A stretch of 64,000 nt of DNA, taken from NCBI GenBank assembly GCA_964013575.1, contig CAXGWP010000005.1, positions 22,500 through 86,499 of the forward strand, in the 5' to 3' direction. This stretch comes from BJGV01 sp964013575. Lineage in GTDB: Bacteria > Pseudomonadota > Gammaproteobacteria > Burkholderiales > Nitrosomonadaceae. Below the pieces are notes generated by a model that was given only the letters and a program-made list of their open reading frames with translations, ran no database searches and was not told the DNA's origin. How positions within the stretch are numbered: the stretch's first letter is position 1; each line of letters opens with the position of its first letter. A program made the position numbers and the translations under genes. This document shows positions 36,540 through 45,562 of the stretch, in pieces.

Positions 36540-38156
36540 TTACACCTTGTCTTTATATCTAGATGTAATTGGGTAGCGCCAGTTGTTATTAAAACCATTC
36601 TGAGTAATATAAATTCCTAAAGGAGATTGGCGCCGTTTATATTCATTTTTACAAAGTAGATTTATAATATGCTGCACATCATCCTTAGAGTAGCCCATAT
36701 CAACTATCTCATATAATGGTTTACCATTCTCCATATATTCCTCAATAATGCCATCAATAATATTATAAGATGGAAGGTTATCCTGATCTGTCTGATTTGG
36801 TCGTAGTTCAGCAGAGGGCATACGCCGAATAATACGCTCTGGAATCACCAGGCTTACATTATTACGATAATTACAAAGCTTATACACTATGCTCTTACTG
36901 ACATCCTTCAATACTGCCAATCCACCAGCCATATCACCATAAAGTGTACTATAACCTATTGCCATCTCAGATTTATTACTAGTAGTAAGTACAATTGCCC
37001 CATATTTATTTGATAATGCCATTAAAATAGTTCCTCGAATTCTTGCTTGTAAATTTTCCTCAGTAACTCCTATTTCATCATGTTCTCGTGACCAATCAAA
37101 TTTATTAGCAAGCAAATTTAATATTTGATCAAACGTTGAATTAATTGGAAATTCACTATAACGAACACCTAGGGCCTTAGACATAGCACGTGAGTCTTCT
37201 AAACTTATACTAGCTGTATATTCTGATGGCATCATTACTGCCCATACTCTATCAGGACCCAGTGCATCAACTGCAATTGCTAATGTAAGAGCAGAATCAA
37301 CACCTCCAGATAAACCAATAATTACATTAGTAAAGCTATTTTTATCAATATAATCTCTTACTCCAAGACATAGAGCCCTATATATGCTCTCTTCTTGACT
37401 CCTTTTATTAGTAGTAACTCCCTCCATAGAAAGGCCACTTTGGAATTCGAAGAAACCTAAGGTCTCAATGAACTCATCAAATTGATTAATGAGTTCTCCT
37501 TCATGATTTACTACAAATGAAGCACCATCAAATACTAGCCCATCCTGACCACCTACAAGATTTACACAAATAATAGTTATTCCTATTGCATGAGCTCGTT
37601 GACATATAAAATTTTTCAGCAGAATTTGCTTATTAAAATAATAAGGTAATGCACATAACAATATTAATACTTCTGCTCCTTCTTTTTTTGCTGCAACTAT
37701 ATTATTTTCTTGCCATATATCAGTAGAAATATTTATCCCAAATTTTATTCCTTCAGAACTAAAGAGGCACACATCTGAACCAGCTTCAAAATAATAAGAC
37801 TCTTTGAACCAATTATCATTTAAAAGGTTATTTTTAAAATATGTAGCAACAACTTTCCCGTTACAAATTAATGAAGCAGCATTATAAACACGATTATCAA
37901 TAAAATAAGGATGGCCTAATAATAGTGTGATCCCATTTATTTCTTTTACTAAATTAGTAAATGTTTTTATACAAGCCAGACGAAACCCATCTAGTAATAA
38001 CAAATTCTCAGGAGGATAGCCAGATAAGGCTAGTTCAGGCGTGATAACTAATGCAGTATCTTTGTTTCTTGCCTGATTAGTAAAATCAAGAATCTTTTTT
38101 GCATTACCAGTAAGGTCACCTACTATACAATTAATCTGAGCAATGGCGATTCGCAT
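36540..38156 (-). CDS. nadE: Glutamine-dependent NAD synthetase
   Basis: Converts nicotinic acid adenine dinucleotide to NAD with glutamine as nitrogen donor. The N-terminal nitrilase domain (about 1-245) has its catalytic Glu in VITPELALSGYPPENL near 38-53 and a Lys in the YFKNNLLND region near 112. The C-terminal synthetase domain has the pyrophosphate loop GLSGGVDSALTLAI (about 278-291) and later LTTSNKSEMAIGYSTLYGD. The glutaminase cysteine position in the nitrilase domain reads LILLCALPY, consistent with an active site. 538 residues is typical. glnB follows. Confidence 0.96.
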   Translation of the reverse strand: MRIAIAQINCIVGDLTGNAKKILDFTNQARNKDTALVITPELALSGYPPENLLLLDGFRLACIKTFTNLVKEINGITLLLGHPYFIDNRVYNAASLICNGKVVATYFKNNLLNDNWFKESYYFEAGSDVCLFSSEGIKFGINISTDIWQENNIVAAKKEGAEVLILLCALPYYFNKQILLKNFICQRAHAIGITIICVNLVGGQDGLVFDGASFVVNHEGELINQFDEFIETLGFFEFQSGLSMEGVTTNKRSQEESIYRALCLGVRDYIDKNSFTNVIIGLSGGVDSALTLAIAVDALGPDRVWAVMMPSEYTASISLEDSRAMSKALGVRYSEFPINSTFDQILNLLANKFDWSREHDEIGVTEENLQARIRGTILMALSNKYGAIVLTTSNKSEMAIGYSTLYGDMAGGLAVLKDVSKSIVYKLCNYRNNVSLVIPERIIRRMPSAELRPNQTDQDNLPSYNIIDGIIEEYMENGKPLYEIVDMGYSKDDVQHIINLLCKNEYKRRQSPLGIYITQNGFNNNWRYPITSRYKDKV

Positions 38157-38356
38157 GATGCAATTATTAATTTAATTTTTAACTATATAGATGATCATAT
38201 CAGAATTAATTTTCTTCGTAGATACAATATCATAGCAATGAACAAAATATTAAATAATTGTCTCATTAATAACAAATCTAAGAAAGTATATTTCCACATG
38301 TTAGAATAAAACTCATGATTATGCTTTATAAATAACTTTATCATAGAGACATTTCA

Positions 38357-38899
38357 ATGAAATATTGTAGTAATTGTGGAGCTCTTGTCGATATTCTTAT
38401 TCCAGAAGGAGACACATTGCCTCGCCATGTATGCTCAGCATGTAGTTATATACATTACCAAAACCCTAAGATGGTAGTAGGTTGCATACCAAAATGGGAG
38501 AATAAAATCTTGCTATGTCGTAGAGCAATTAATCCTCGCCGTGGTTTCTGGACTCTTCCTGCCGGATTCATGGAAAATTCTGAAACTCTAGAACAGGCTG
38601 CTTCCCGTGAAACTATGGAAGAAGCTCATGCCCACGTAAAGATTGGAAACCTTTACGCTATTTATAACCTACCAGCTATAAATCAAGTATATTTCTTATT
38701 CCTAGCAAAACTACTAGACTTAAATTTTAAACCTGGAATCGAAAGTCTAGAGGTAAAACTTTTTAAAGAAGAAGAAGTTCCTTGGGATAAAATAGCTTTC
38801 CAAGTCATTGGCATGCCTTTAAAGCGTTATTTTAAAGAAATGCATTCAGGTGACCCTAATTTCTATTTAGAAACTTTAGATAATATTGATCACTGCTGA
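38357..38899 (+). CDS. Nudix hydrolase with N-terminal zinc ribbon
   Basis: 180 residues. A zinc ribbon is formed by Cys 4, 7, 26 and 29 (CSNCG and CSACS). The Nudix box spans 70-92 as G-x5-E-x7-RE-x2-EE, with the catalytic RE and EE present, but the final conserved glycine is histidine (EEAHA). The zinc ribbon and short length are like ADP-ribose or NADH pyrophosphatase relatives that lack the NudC SQPWPFPxS motif. Substrate is not predictable. It is divergent from nadE, an NAD synthesis gene, which makes a dinucleotide substrate attractive but unproven. Confidence 0.88.
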   Translation: MKYCSNCGALVDILIPEGDTLPRHVCSACSYIHYQNPKMVVGCIPKWENKILLCRRAINPRRGFWTLPAGFMENSETLEQAASRETMEEAHAHVKIGNLYAIYNLPAINQVYFLFLAKLLDLNFKPGIESLEVKLFKEEEVPWDKIAFQVIGMPLKRYFKEMHSGDPNFYLETLDNIDHC

Positions 38900-38954
38900 A
38901 AATAATAAAAAACTTATCTTCTAATTAAATCTAAATACATGGATTAAATTAAAT

Positions 38955-39806
38955 TCAACCCTCTTTATTATTTTTCAATAACAGTGCCATTTTATATAAT
39001 TGATTCCTATTTTCTGAAGTAATATCTGAGGTAAGTTTTACTGCCTGTTTTAAAGGAAGATTTTCCAATAATAATTTAAGTGTGTGTTGGGCATGATTAC
39101 TAATTGCAGTCTTATCTTGCCTTTCTATACCAGAAACAATTAATACAAATTCACCTTTCTGCTGATTAATGTCTGAATTTAACCAATTTAATGCATCACC
39201 TAAGGCACAAGTATAAATAGTCTCAAATAATTTTGTCAGTTCTCTACCTATAATTAATTCCCGATTTGCCCCTAATATTTCAGATAAATCTGCAATAAAC
39301 TCCAATATCCGGTGAGGTGCTTCATAAAATACCAGAGCATATGGTAGGGATTTCAATTCTTCCATTTTATGTCTACGCATACTCTTTGAGGCAGGAAGAA
39401 ATCCGCAGAATAAGAAATTTGATATAGGAATTCCAGCCACAGATAAGGCACACAATGCTGCATTAGCGCCAGGAATCGGCACCACCCGATAATTACTTCT
39501 TACCAGATTAACTAAAATTGCCCCAGGATCAGAAATCCCAGGCGTACCGGCATCAGTAATATACGCAACAGATTTTCCTGCTTTAAGTAAACTTAGAATC
39601 TTCTTTGTAGCTGCTCGCTCATTATGTTGATGCAGAGCTATCATTCTTTTAGTAATAGCATGATGTGTTAATAATTTTCTCGATTTTCTTGTATCTTCAG
39701 CAGCAATTACATCTACGGCCAAAAGGACATCTAATGCACGTAGACTAAAATCTCGAAGGTTTCCTATCGGAGTAGCAACCACATATAATATACTTTTCTG
39801 TATCAT
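38955..39806 (-). CDS. rsmI: 16S rRNA (cytidine-1402-2'-O)-methyltransferase
   Basis: Adds the 2'-O-methyl group to C1402 of 16S rRNA, the nucleotide that RsmH (17064-17999) methylates on N4. Class III SAM methyltransferase motifs are VATPIGNLRDFSLRALDVL (about 10-28), AEDTRKSRKLL near 36, ITDAGTPGISDPG near 83-95, and PGANAAL near 113. The end from about 225 holds the RsmI-specific C-terminal domain. 283 residues is normal. Confidence 0.97.
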   Translation of the reverse strand: MIQKSILYVVATPIGNLRDFSLRALDVLLAVDVIAAEDTRKSRKLLTHHAITKRMIALHQHNERAATKKILSLLKAGKSVAYITDAGTPGISDPGAILVNLVRSNYRVVPIPGANAALCALSVAGIPISNFLFCGFLPASKSMRRHKMEELKSLPYALVFYEAPHRILEFIADLSEILGANRELIIGRELTKLFETIYTCALGDALNWLNSDINQQKGEFVLIVSGIERQDKTAISNHAQHTLKLLLENLPLKQAVKLTSDITSENRNQLYKMALLLKNNKEG

Positions 39807-39918
39807 TTCTTCAGATATGAATAAAGCTCGTGTTAATATTTCTAGTAATGAGCGCTAAACCATATGATAGCTTGATGCTAGCTCCCATTCCACAAATAAA
39901 TAAATTTAGAAATTATAA

Positions 39919-41280
39919 ATGTCTATCTTTCTGAACCAACTCCAGTCTATTCTACCCCCTGATCGGATTTATACAGACCCAGTAGATTGTTACACTTATG
40001 CTTATGATAATAGTCAAAAAATATTTCCACCTGATATTGTGGTATTTCCACTTAGCTCCGACGAAATTCAAGCAATAATATTATTATGTAATACCCATAG
40101 CGTACCACTCACACCTCGTGGACGTGGTACAGGAACTGCTGGAGGAAGCATACCAGAACAGGGTGGTATAGCATTATCTCTTGAACGTATGTTACAAATC
40201 ACTGTGATCGATCCTGCTAATCGTTTAGTTATAACTGAACCTGGAGTGCTCAATCAGACTGTACAAAATGCAGTTAAACCTTATAATTTTTTCTGGCCTC
40301 CTGATCCCTCCAGTGCAGCATATTCAAGTATTGGGGGAAATCTTGCCACCTCTGCAGGTGGCCCCCATGCAGTAAAATATGGCACTACTCGTGATCATGT
40401 TTTAGGTTTAAAGGCAGTAACAGGTAAAGGGGAAAAGATCAGGACAGGTTGTTATACGACAAAAGGCGTAGTTGGATATGATCTAACAAGACTCTTGATT
40501 GGTTCTGAGGGTACATTAGCAGTAATTACTGAAGCAACACTTAAACTTACACCTTTACCACAATCTATTGGAGGGATCGTTGCTCATTTTCATGATGCTT
40601 CAAGTTGTGCTAAAGCAATAGTCTCAATTATGTCTCTCCCACAAATTCCAAGTGCACTTGAATTTCTAGATGAAGGTTCACTTAATCTAATTCGCAGCCG
40701 TTCCCCAGAAATACTGCCATATGATAGTTCAGCAATGCTTATGATCGAAGTGGATGGGTCTTACCAAGAAGTAAAAGACACAAGCACTACTATATTATCT
40801 GCTTGCCAGAATAAAGGGCTATTACAGGCTGATTGTGTACCTGATTCTGAAAATTTATGGAGAATGCGTAAGGCATTATCACCATTATTAAGGGATATTG
40901 CACCAAAAAAAATTAATGAAGATATAGTTGTACCAATTTCCACTCTACCTACCTTCCTAAATAGCCTAACTAAATTAAGTTCAAAATATCAAGTTAGTAA
41001 CGTTAATTTTGGCCATGCTGGCAATGGAAACATTCATGTAAATTTATTAGTAGACCCACATAATACTGAAGAAATGAACCGCGCTGAAAAATGTTTGAGT
41101 GAGATCTTTGATTTGGTAATAAGCCTCAATGGGACATTATCAGGGGAGCATGGTATTGGTATAGAGAAGCGTGCTTATGTTGAACGAGAAATTGATAAAA
41201 AAACAATACATTTAATGAAAAATATTAAAAATGTTTTTGACCCTAACAATGTACTAAACCCAGGAAAATTATTTCTATAA
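39919..41280 (+). CDS. GlcD-like FAD-binding oxidoreductase
   Basis: Flavoprotein of the VAO/FAD-PCMH family, like the glycolate oxidase subunit GlcD or a D-lactate dehydrogenase. The FAD-binding core includes TPRGRGTGTAGGSIP (about 69-83), ATSAGGPHAVKYGTTRDH near 146-163, and IGSEGTLAVITEATLKL near 191-207. The C-terminal cap has NFGHAGNGNIHVNLLV near 362-377 and the ending SGEHGIGIEKR with metal-binding histidines. It stands alone; the matching Fe-S subunit gene is about 20 kb away at 19144. Oxidises a 2-hydroxy acid, probably glycolate or lactate, by inference. Confidence 0.9.
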   Translation: MSIFLNQLQSILPPDRIYTDPVDCYTYAYDNSQKIFPPDIVVFPLSSDEIQAIILLCNTHSVPLTPRGRGTGTAGGSIPEQGGIALSLERMLQITVIDPANRLVITEPGVLNQTVQNAVKPYNFFWPPDPSSAAYSSIGGNLATSAGGPHAVKYGTTRDHVLGLKAVTGKGEKIRTGCYTTKGVVGYDLTRLLIGSEGTLAVITEATLKLTPLPQSIGGIVAHFHDASSCAKAIVSIMSLPQIPSALEFLDEGSLNLIRSRSPEILPYDSSAMLMIEVDGSYQEVKDTSTTILSACQNKGLLQADCVPDSENLWRMRKALSPLLRDIAPKKINEDIVVPISTLPTFLNSLTKLSSKYQVSNVNFGHAGNGNIHVNLLVDPHNTEEMNRAEKCLSEIFDLVISLNGTLSGEHGIGIEKRAYVEREIDKKTIHLMKNIKNVFDPNNVLNPGKLFL

Positions 41281-41419
41281 TTTAGAAATTATATACATTA
41301 AATTCTGGCAGATTATAAATATCTACAAGGTATCCTAAACATTTCTATGCTTAACAGGAGAATTAATATTTCACTAAATTAAAAATATTATAAACTCTAA
41401 AAAATCTATTAAACAATAA

Positions 41420-42313
41420 TTAGAAATAAAAATAATGATCAACTAATAATGCAGTAAATAATGCTGTCAAATAGAAAATTGAATAACGAAAAGCTGAACG
41501 TGCAAGCTGATCACTATAGTTAAGATAAATTTTTACGGCATAGTATAAAAATATAGCATCTAAAACTATTGCACTAATAAGATAAATTAACCCTCCCATT
41601 TGGGTTGCATAGGGCATAAGCGTAACAGCACAAAGTATAAAAGTATAAAGAAGCACATTAAGCTGAGTAAATTTATCTCCATGTGTTACCGGAAGCATTG
41701 GCATTCCAACTTTAGCGTATTCATGCTTCCGGTAAAGTGCGAGTGCCCAAAAATGTGGTGGCGTCCATGCAAAGATTATAAGAAATAAAAGTAGCGCATC
41801 AGCCGAAATCTCTCCTGTTACAGATGTCCACCCAAGTACTGGGGGCATTGCACCAGAAGCTCCACCGATAACAATATTTTGCGGCGTTAAGGGTTTGAGT
41901 AATACTGTATAAATAATGGCATAGCCAACAAATGTAACCAAAGTAAGCCACATTGTTAAAGGATTTACCCATTGATAAAGTATGAATAAGCCACTTCCAC
42001 CAATCAAAGCAAGGAAGAAAAAAGTTTCTGGAGAAGTTACCTCTCCTCTTGGTAATGGCCTACCTCGAGTACGAGCCATAACAGAGTCAATCTTTTGTTC
42101 CACTAAGCAATTTACTGCTGCAGCTGCACCTGCAACTAAAGCAATCCCTAACGTACCAAAAATTAATGCATTCAATGGAACTGCACCAGGCACTGCAAGG
42201 AACATACCTATAAATGCAGTAAAAACAATAAGAGAAACAACCCGTGGTTTAGTTAAGCGATAAAATTGGTGTAATCGTGACGCTGTATTTTGCCAAGTTA
42301 TACTAATAGCCAT
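41420..42313 (-). CDS. ctaB: Protoheme IX farnesyltransferase (heme O synthase)
   Basis: Membrane prenyltransferase that farnesylates heme b to heme o for the terminal oxidase. 297 residues, about nine membrane segments. The Asp-rich motif is NCLVEQKIDSVMARTRGRPL (about 68-87), and the second is YTVLLKPLTPQN near 137-148 followed by GGASGAMPPVLGW. It is the last gene of the oxidase cluster, 17 bases after the SCO-like gene. CtaA, which would turn heme o to heme a and normally lies directly upstream, is absent. Confidence 0.96.
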   Translation of the reverse strand: MAISITWQNTASRLHQFYRLTKPRVVSLIVFTAFIGMFLAVPGAVPLNALIFGTLGIALVAGAAAAVNCLVEQKIDSVMARTRGRPLPRGEVTSPETFFFLALIGGSGLFILYQWVNPLTMWLTLVTFVGYAIIYTVLLKPLTPQNIVIGGASGAMPPVLGWTSVTGEISADALLLFLIIFAWTPPHFWALALYRKHEYAKVGMPMLPVTHGDKFTQLNVLLYTFILCAVTLMPYATQMGGLIYLISAIVLDAIFLYYAVKIYLNYSDQLARSAFRYSIFYLTALFTALLVDHYFYF

Positions 42314-42330
42314 AACATCTATCCTTTATC

Positions 42331-42912
42331 TTATCCTATTCGTGATACCTTAAGTAATCGCTTAATATCTTTTGCCATTTTAGCCGGATCAATATCTTTT
42401 GGAAAACGCATCATTAAATTACCTAATGGATCAATTATATAAATATGATCACGCTGTGAGACTTTTGCTGGAATCTCATTTAATAACTCACTCTCCTGAG
42501 CATTCACAAAAATGGTCCCCTTAAAATCTTCGTGAATACTAGTCTCTATATTTTTATTATCATCTATTAGCCAAACTCGCTCTATACGATCCATTTTCTT
42601 ATTCTGCATTAGCCTTACCTGACGCATATAATAAAGCTGTTTACGACATAACTCTGCACATTCCCCAGAATCTATAACCAACATTACCCATTTCCCACGT
42701 AACTGGCTAATACTAAATACCTCACCATTTGTTTTATATAAAACTACATCTGGTAAAGCTTGTTTGATCTTAATTAACTCTCCATAATTTACAGTGGCTG
42801 AAGGCGCTCCCCAATAAAACAAGGCATAAGAAACTGCTATAGGCGCAATCATTACTGTTAACAACAAATATAATCGAAGCTTATGCTTTCTCTGGCTGGT
42901 CTTTTTTAACAT
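42331..42912 (-). CDS. SCO1/SenC-like copper chaperone, divergent
   Basis: 193 residues with one N-terminal membrane helix (about 12-34) and a thioredoxin-like domain facing the periplasm. The copper motif C-x3-C is at Cys 85 and Cys 89 (CAELC), but the proline that follows in SCO proteins is arginine here. The distal copper ligand is probably His 156 in DHIYIIDPLG. It likely helps build the CuA centre of subunit II. The start overlaps the surf1 end by 32 bases. In betaproteobacterial oxidase clusters a similar protein lies after surf1. Confidence 0.82.
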   Translation of the reverse strand: MLKKTSQRKHKLRLYLLLTVMIAPIAVSYALFYWGAPSATVNYGELIKIKQALPDVVLYKTNGEVFSISQLRGKWVMLVIDSGECAELCRKQLYYMRQVRLMQNKKMDRIERVWLIDDNKNIETSIHEDFKGTIFVNAQESELLNEIPAKVSQRDHIYIIDPLGNLMMRFPKDIDPAKMAKDIKRLLKVSRIG

Positions 42913-43603
42913 TTAACACCAAATATAATATTAATACCGCCAACGCCATAGAATACCACTGAAATGCATATCCCCAATTTCTACTAGATCCAGAATCAGG
43001 CCGGGTCCATTCCCTTTTCAATCCATCATCTATACCCTTTCCTTCTAAAACTAACAACGGCTGCAGCGTAATTCCTGTTACCTTACGATAACGATCAATA
43101 TGTAAGTTTGCCCAGACTTTCCCCGTCACAATTTCCTTAGAAAGTTCAAGAGTCCTAATTGTTGGCGATTCTACTATACCTGATACCATAACTCTACCTG
43201 TAGGAGTGAAAATATCAGGCAACTCATAACGAGTACGTCCAGCAGCAACCCAACCACGATTAATTAAAACATGCATAGAACTCCCACTTAATCTTATTGG
43301 CGTGATTACTTGATAGCCTACAATACCCTTATTTACCTTATTATCTAAAAATATTGTATGATCAGGAACATATGTTCCTTGTACCTCAACCTTACGATAC
43401 TGATAATCTTTTAGTTTAATTGGTGTCGTCGGTATCGATATTACTGGCTGCTGTGAAAGTTGATTTAACTGTGCCTGGCGGGCCTCTTTCTCCTTGGCTC
43501 TAGAAACTTGCCAGTTACCTAACATCATAGTTAAAGTAACAAAAAATATAGCAGCAACGGTTGGCCAGAAACTTACTCTAAAATGCCAACGAAAAATAGT
43601 CAT
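42881..43603 (-). CDS. SURF1-family cytochrome oxidase assembly protein
   Basis: 240 residues with the typical SURF1 layout: a membrane helix near the N-terminus (about 10-30, ending LGNWQVSRA), a periplasmic domain, and a second helix near 214-232. Motifs are FLDNKVNKGIVGYQVITP (about 81-98), VLINRGWVAAGR near 108-119, and WGYAFQWYSMALAVLILY near 211-228. It is thought to deliver heme a to subunit I. The gene is divergent from the DUF2909 gene. Confidence 0.94.
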   Translation of the reverse strand: MTIFRWHFRVSFWPTVAAIFFVTLTMMLGNWQVSRAKEKEARQAQLNQLSQQPVISIPTTPIKLKDYQYRKVEVQGTYVPDHTIFLDNKVNKGIVGYQVITPIRLSGSSMHVLINRGWVAAGRTRYELPDIFTPTGRVMVSGIVESPTIRTLELSKEIVTGKVWANLHIDRYRKVTGITLQPLLVLEGKGIDDGLKREWTRPDSGSSRNWGYAFQWYSMALAVLILYLVLNVKKDQPEKA

Positions 43604-43672
43604 TGGTTAGAACACTATTCTCGGCTAAAATTCTGCCCAGAACTTAAATTTATAAAACAACTGGAGTCAATC

Positions 43673-43864
43673 TTGAAAATTATTGCAGCCGTATTTTTTC
43701 TTTTCATATTTTATAGCCTTGCAACCGCATTATTCTTCATGATCAGAGACAAAGGTCAGAGTACACGTATGGTTAAATCTCTTACTGTACGAATTGGCCT
43801 ATCAGTTATTCTTTTTATTATCCTTATGGCAAGTTATCATTTTGGCATCCTTCCTAATAGCTAA
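43673..43864 (+). CDS. Small twin-transmembrane protein, DUF2909
   Basis: 63 residues, two membrane helices (about 2-20 and 38-57) joined by the conserved loop RDKGQSTRMVKSLTVRIGLS. This is the DUF2909 protein of betaproteobacterial oxidase clusters; its exact role is not known. I place the start at a TTG at 43673, with GGAG six bases upstream; the protein then begins KIIAAVFFL like relatives. The open frame reaches back to 43583, overlapping surf1 on the other strand, but those residues do not belong to the family. It is the only plus-strand gene of the locus. Confidence 0.85.
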   Translation: MKIIAAVFFLFIFYSLATALFFMIRDKGQSTRMVKSLTVRIGLSVILFIILMASYHFGILPNS

Positions 43865-43899
43865 TAGACCAATCCATATACATACTACTCTTTCTACTT

Positions 43900-44757
43900 T
43901 TATAATAAATAAACAAATACAAATAGACCTAACCATACCACATCAACAAAATGCCAGTACCACGATACCCCTTCAAATCCAAAGTGGTTTTCTGGTTTAA
44001 AATGGCCAGCTAACACTCGAAAATAAATTACTGTTAACATTATAGCGCCAAGCGTTACATGAAAGCCATGAAACCCAGTTAGCATAAAAAATGTAGCGCC
44101 ATATGCTCCAGTTGTAAGCTTCAAATTAAGCTCTGAATATGCATGCATATATTCATAAATTTGACAGCCAATGAATAGAGCACCTAGTGCTATAGTTAGA
44201 AATAGACTCCATTTTAATTGGCTTCGCTTATCTAGTTTAATTGCCCAATGTGCCCAAGTACAAGTAACACCAGAAGTTAGCAGCAAAGCCGTATTAAAAG
44301 CCGGCAAACCCCATGCTCCCATTGGGGTAAAAGGATCAGTTATCGCTGGGCCAGCTGTTGGCCATCCAGCTGTAAATTCAGGCCATAACGAAGTTCCATA
44401 CATGACTCCCATATCACCTAGCCATGGAACAGATAACACCCTCATGTAATATAGCGCCCCAAAAAAACCGGCAAAAAACATAACTTCTGTAAAAATAAAC
44501 CAACTCATACTCCAACGAAAAGATGTATCCACTTGCTTATTGTATTTGCCACCTTCACTCTCGCGTGATACATCACCAAACCAACCAAAAAGCATATAAA
44601 TTAAAATTGCAAACCCTACAGCTAGCAATCCATAGCCAATTGGAAGTTTATTGACGCTAAAAGCAGCACCAAAACCCATAAAGAATATGGCTATAGAACC
44701 AGTAAGGGGCCATGTTGATGGTGTTGGAATATAGTAATGATTTGCTTCTTGGCTCAT
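43900..44757 (-). CDS. coxC: Cytochrome c oxidase subunit III
   Basis: Structural subunit of the aa3-type oxidase. 285 residues with seven membrane helices. Recognisable segments are HYYIPTPSTWPLTGS at the start, FFAGFFGALYYMRV near 94, FNTALLLTSGVTCTWAH near 154, GFHGFHVTLGAIML near 228-241, and the terminal YWHFVDVVWLGLFVFVYL. Gene order coxB-coxA-ctaG-coxC fits the betaproteobacterial cluster. Confidence 0.97.
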   Translation of the reverse strand: MSQEANHYYIPTPSTWPLTGSIAIFFMGFGAAFSVNKLPIGYGLLAVGFAILIYMLFGWFGDVSRESEGGKYNKQVDTSFRWSMSWFIFTEVMFFAGFFGALYYMRVLSVPWLGDMGVMYGTSLWPEFTAGWPTAGPAITDPFTPMGAWGLPAFNTALLLTSGVTCTWAHWAIKLDKRSQLKWSLFLTIALGALFIGCQIYEYMHAYSELNLKLTTGAYGATFFMLTGFHGFHVTLGAIMLTVIYFRVLAGHFKPENHFGFEGVSWYWHFVDVVWLGLFVFVYLL

Positions 44758-44789
44758 GCTTATTCTCCTGCGTATATTTTAATTAATTC

Positions 44790-44996
44790 TCAATTTGTTA
44801 TTAAGTTAACTATTAACAGTAATGTCCCAACAAATAGAGCAGCACCGATAATCCCACCAATTACTACTTGCTTCATTGTTAATAATTCTACATCTGCAGC
44901 ATGATCTGTATGCTTTCTAATACCAATAAAAGCCCAAAATACTGCCTTTGCAACTTGTAATTTTCCTGCTTTAGCAGGTTTAATAATATCCTTCAA
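44790..44996 (-). CDS. DUF2970 small membrane protein
   Basis: 68 residues with the motif AVFWAFIGIRKHTDHAAD (about 19-36) and a C-terminal membrane helix (about 45-66). This DUF2970 protein is found between ctaG and coxC in betaproteobacterial oxidase clusters; function unknown, probably assembly. The start overlaps the ctaG stop by 4 bases, so it is translationally coupled. Its presence is one of the stronger clues to the host class. Confidence 0.9.
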   Translation of the reverse strand: MKDIIKPAKAGKLQVAKAVFWAFIGIRKHTDHAADVELLTMKQVVIGGIIGAALFVGTLLLIVNLITN

Positions 44997-45562
44997 ATTT
45001 TACTTACTGTATTTTCGCTTAAACTTAAGCTTTTCCCATTACTAAGACCTATCTCAAAAAAAGTATATGAGATCGATAGAGTAGCAATATCTTTGGGAAA
45101 GTCAGTTCCAATTAGAAATTGAACCGGCATTTTCCGTACTTCATTTGGTTTCAAAACTTGCTTAGTAAAACAAAAACACTCGAGTTTTTTTATATGCTGT
45201 GCAACCAATAGAGGTGCATAGCTTGGAATTGCTTGTCCAGTTACTTCCCGGTCTGTAGTATTTTTAATTTCATACATCACCTCTACCAATTCACCTGGAT
45301 GCATTTTAACTGTTGATTGCAACGGCCTAAATTTCCATGGTAAACCACGAGTATTTGCATCAAGTTCAACTGTTAGCAACCTTGTTGTATCTATCTTTTG
45401 TTTTTCTTCCAGTAAAACATCAGGCTGAAGTAAATTATCTAATCCAGCAACCTCACAGATCTTTTTATAAAAAGGTATCATCGCATAACCAAAAGCAAAC
45501 ATCACCATAGCAATTACTAGTAATTTCTTTAGCATTACTAGATTTAATTTTGCTAAGCTCAT
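44993..45562 (-). CDS. ctaG: Cytochrome oxidase copper chaperone CtaG (Cox11)
   Basis: Inserts copper at the CuB site of subunit I. 189 residues: one N-terminal membrane helix (about 12-30), then a periplasmic immunoglobulin-like domain. The copper-binding pair is in KLECFCFTKQVL (about 130-141), C-F-C-F being the family hallmark. YTFFEIG stands near the end. The start ATG overlaps the stop of the 37-residue gene upstream. Confidence 0.96.
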   Translation of the reverse strand: MSLAKLNLVMLKKLLVIAMVMFAFGYAMIPFYKKICEVAGLDNLLQPDVLLEEKQKIDTTRLLTVELDANTRGLPWKFRPLQSTVKMHPGELVEVMYEIKNTTDREVTGQAIPSYAPLLVAQHIKKLECFCFTKQVLKPNEVRKMPVQFLIGTDFPKDIATLSISYTFFEIGLSNGKSLSLSENTVSKI

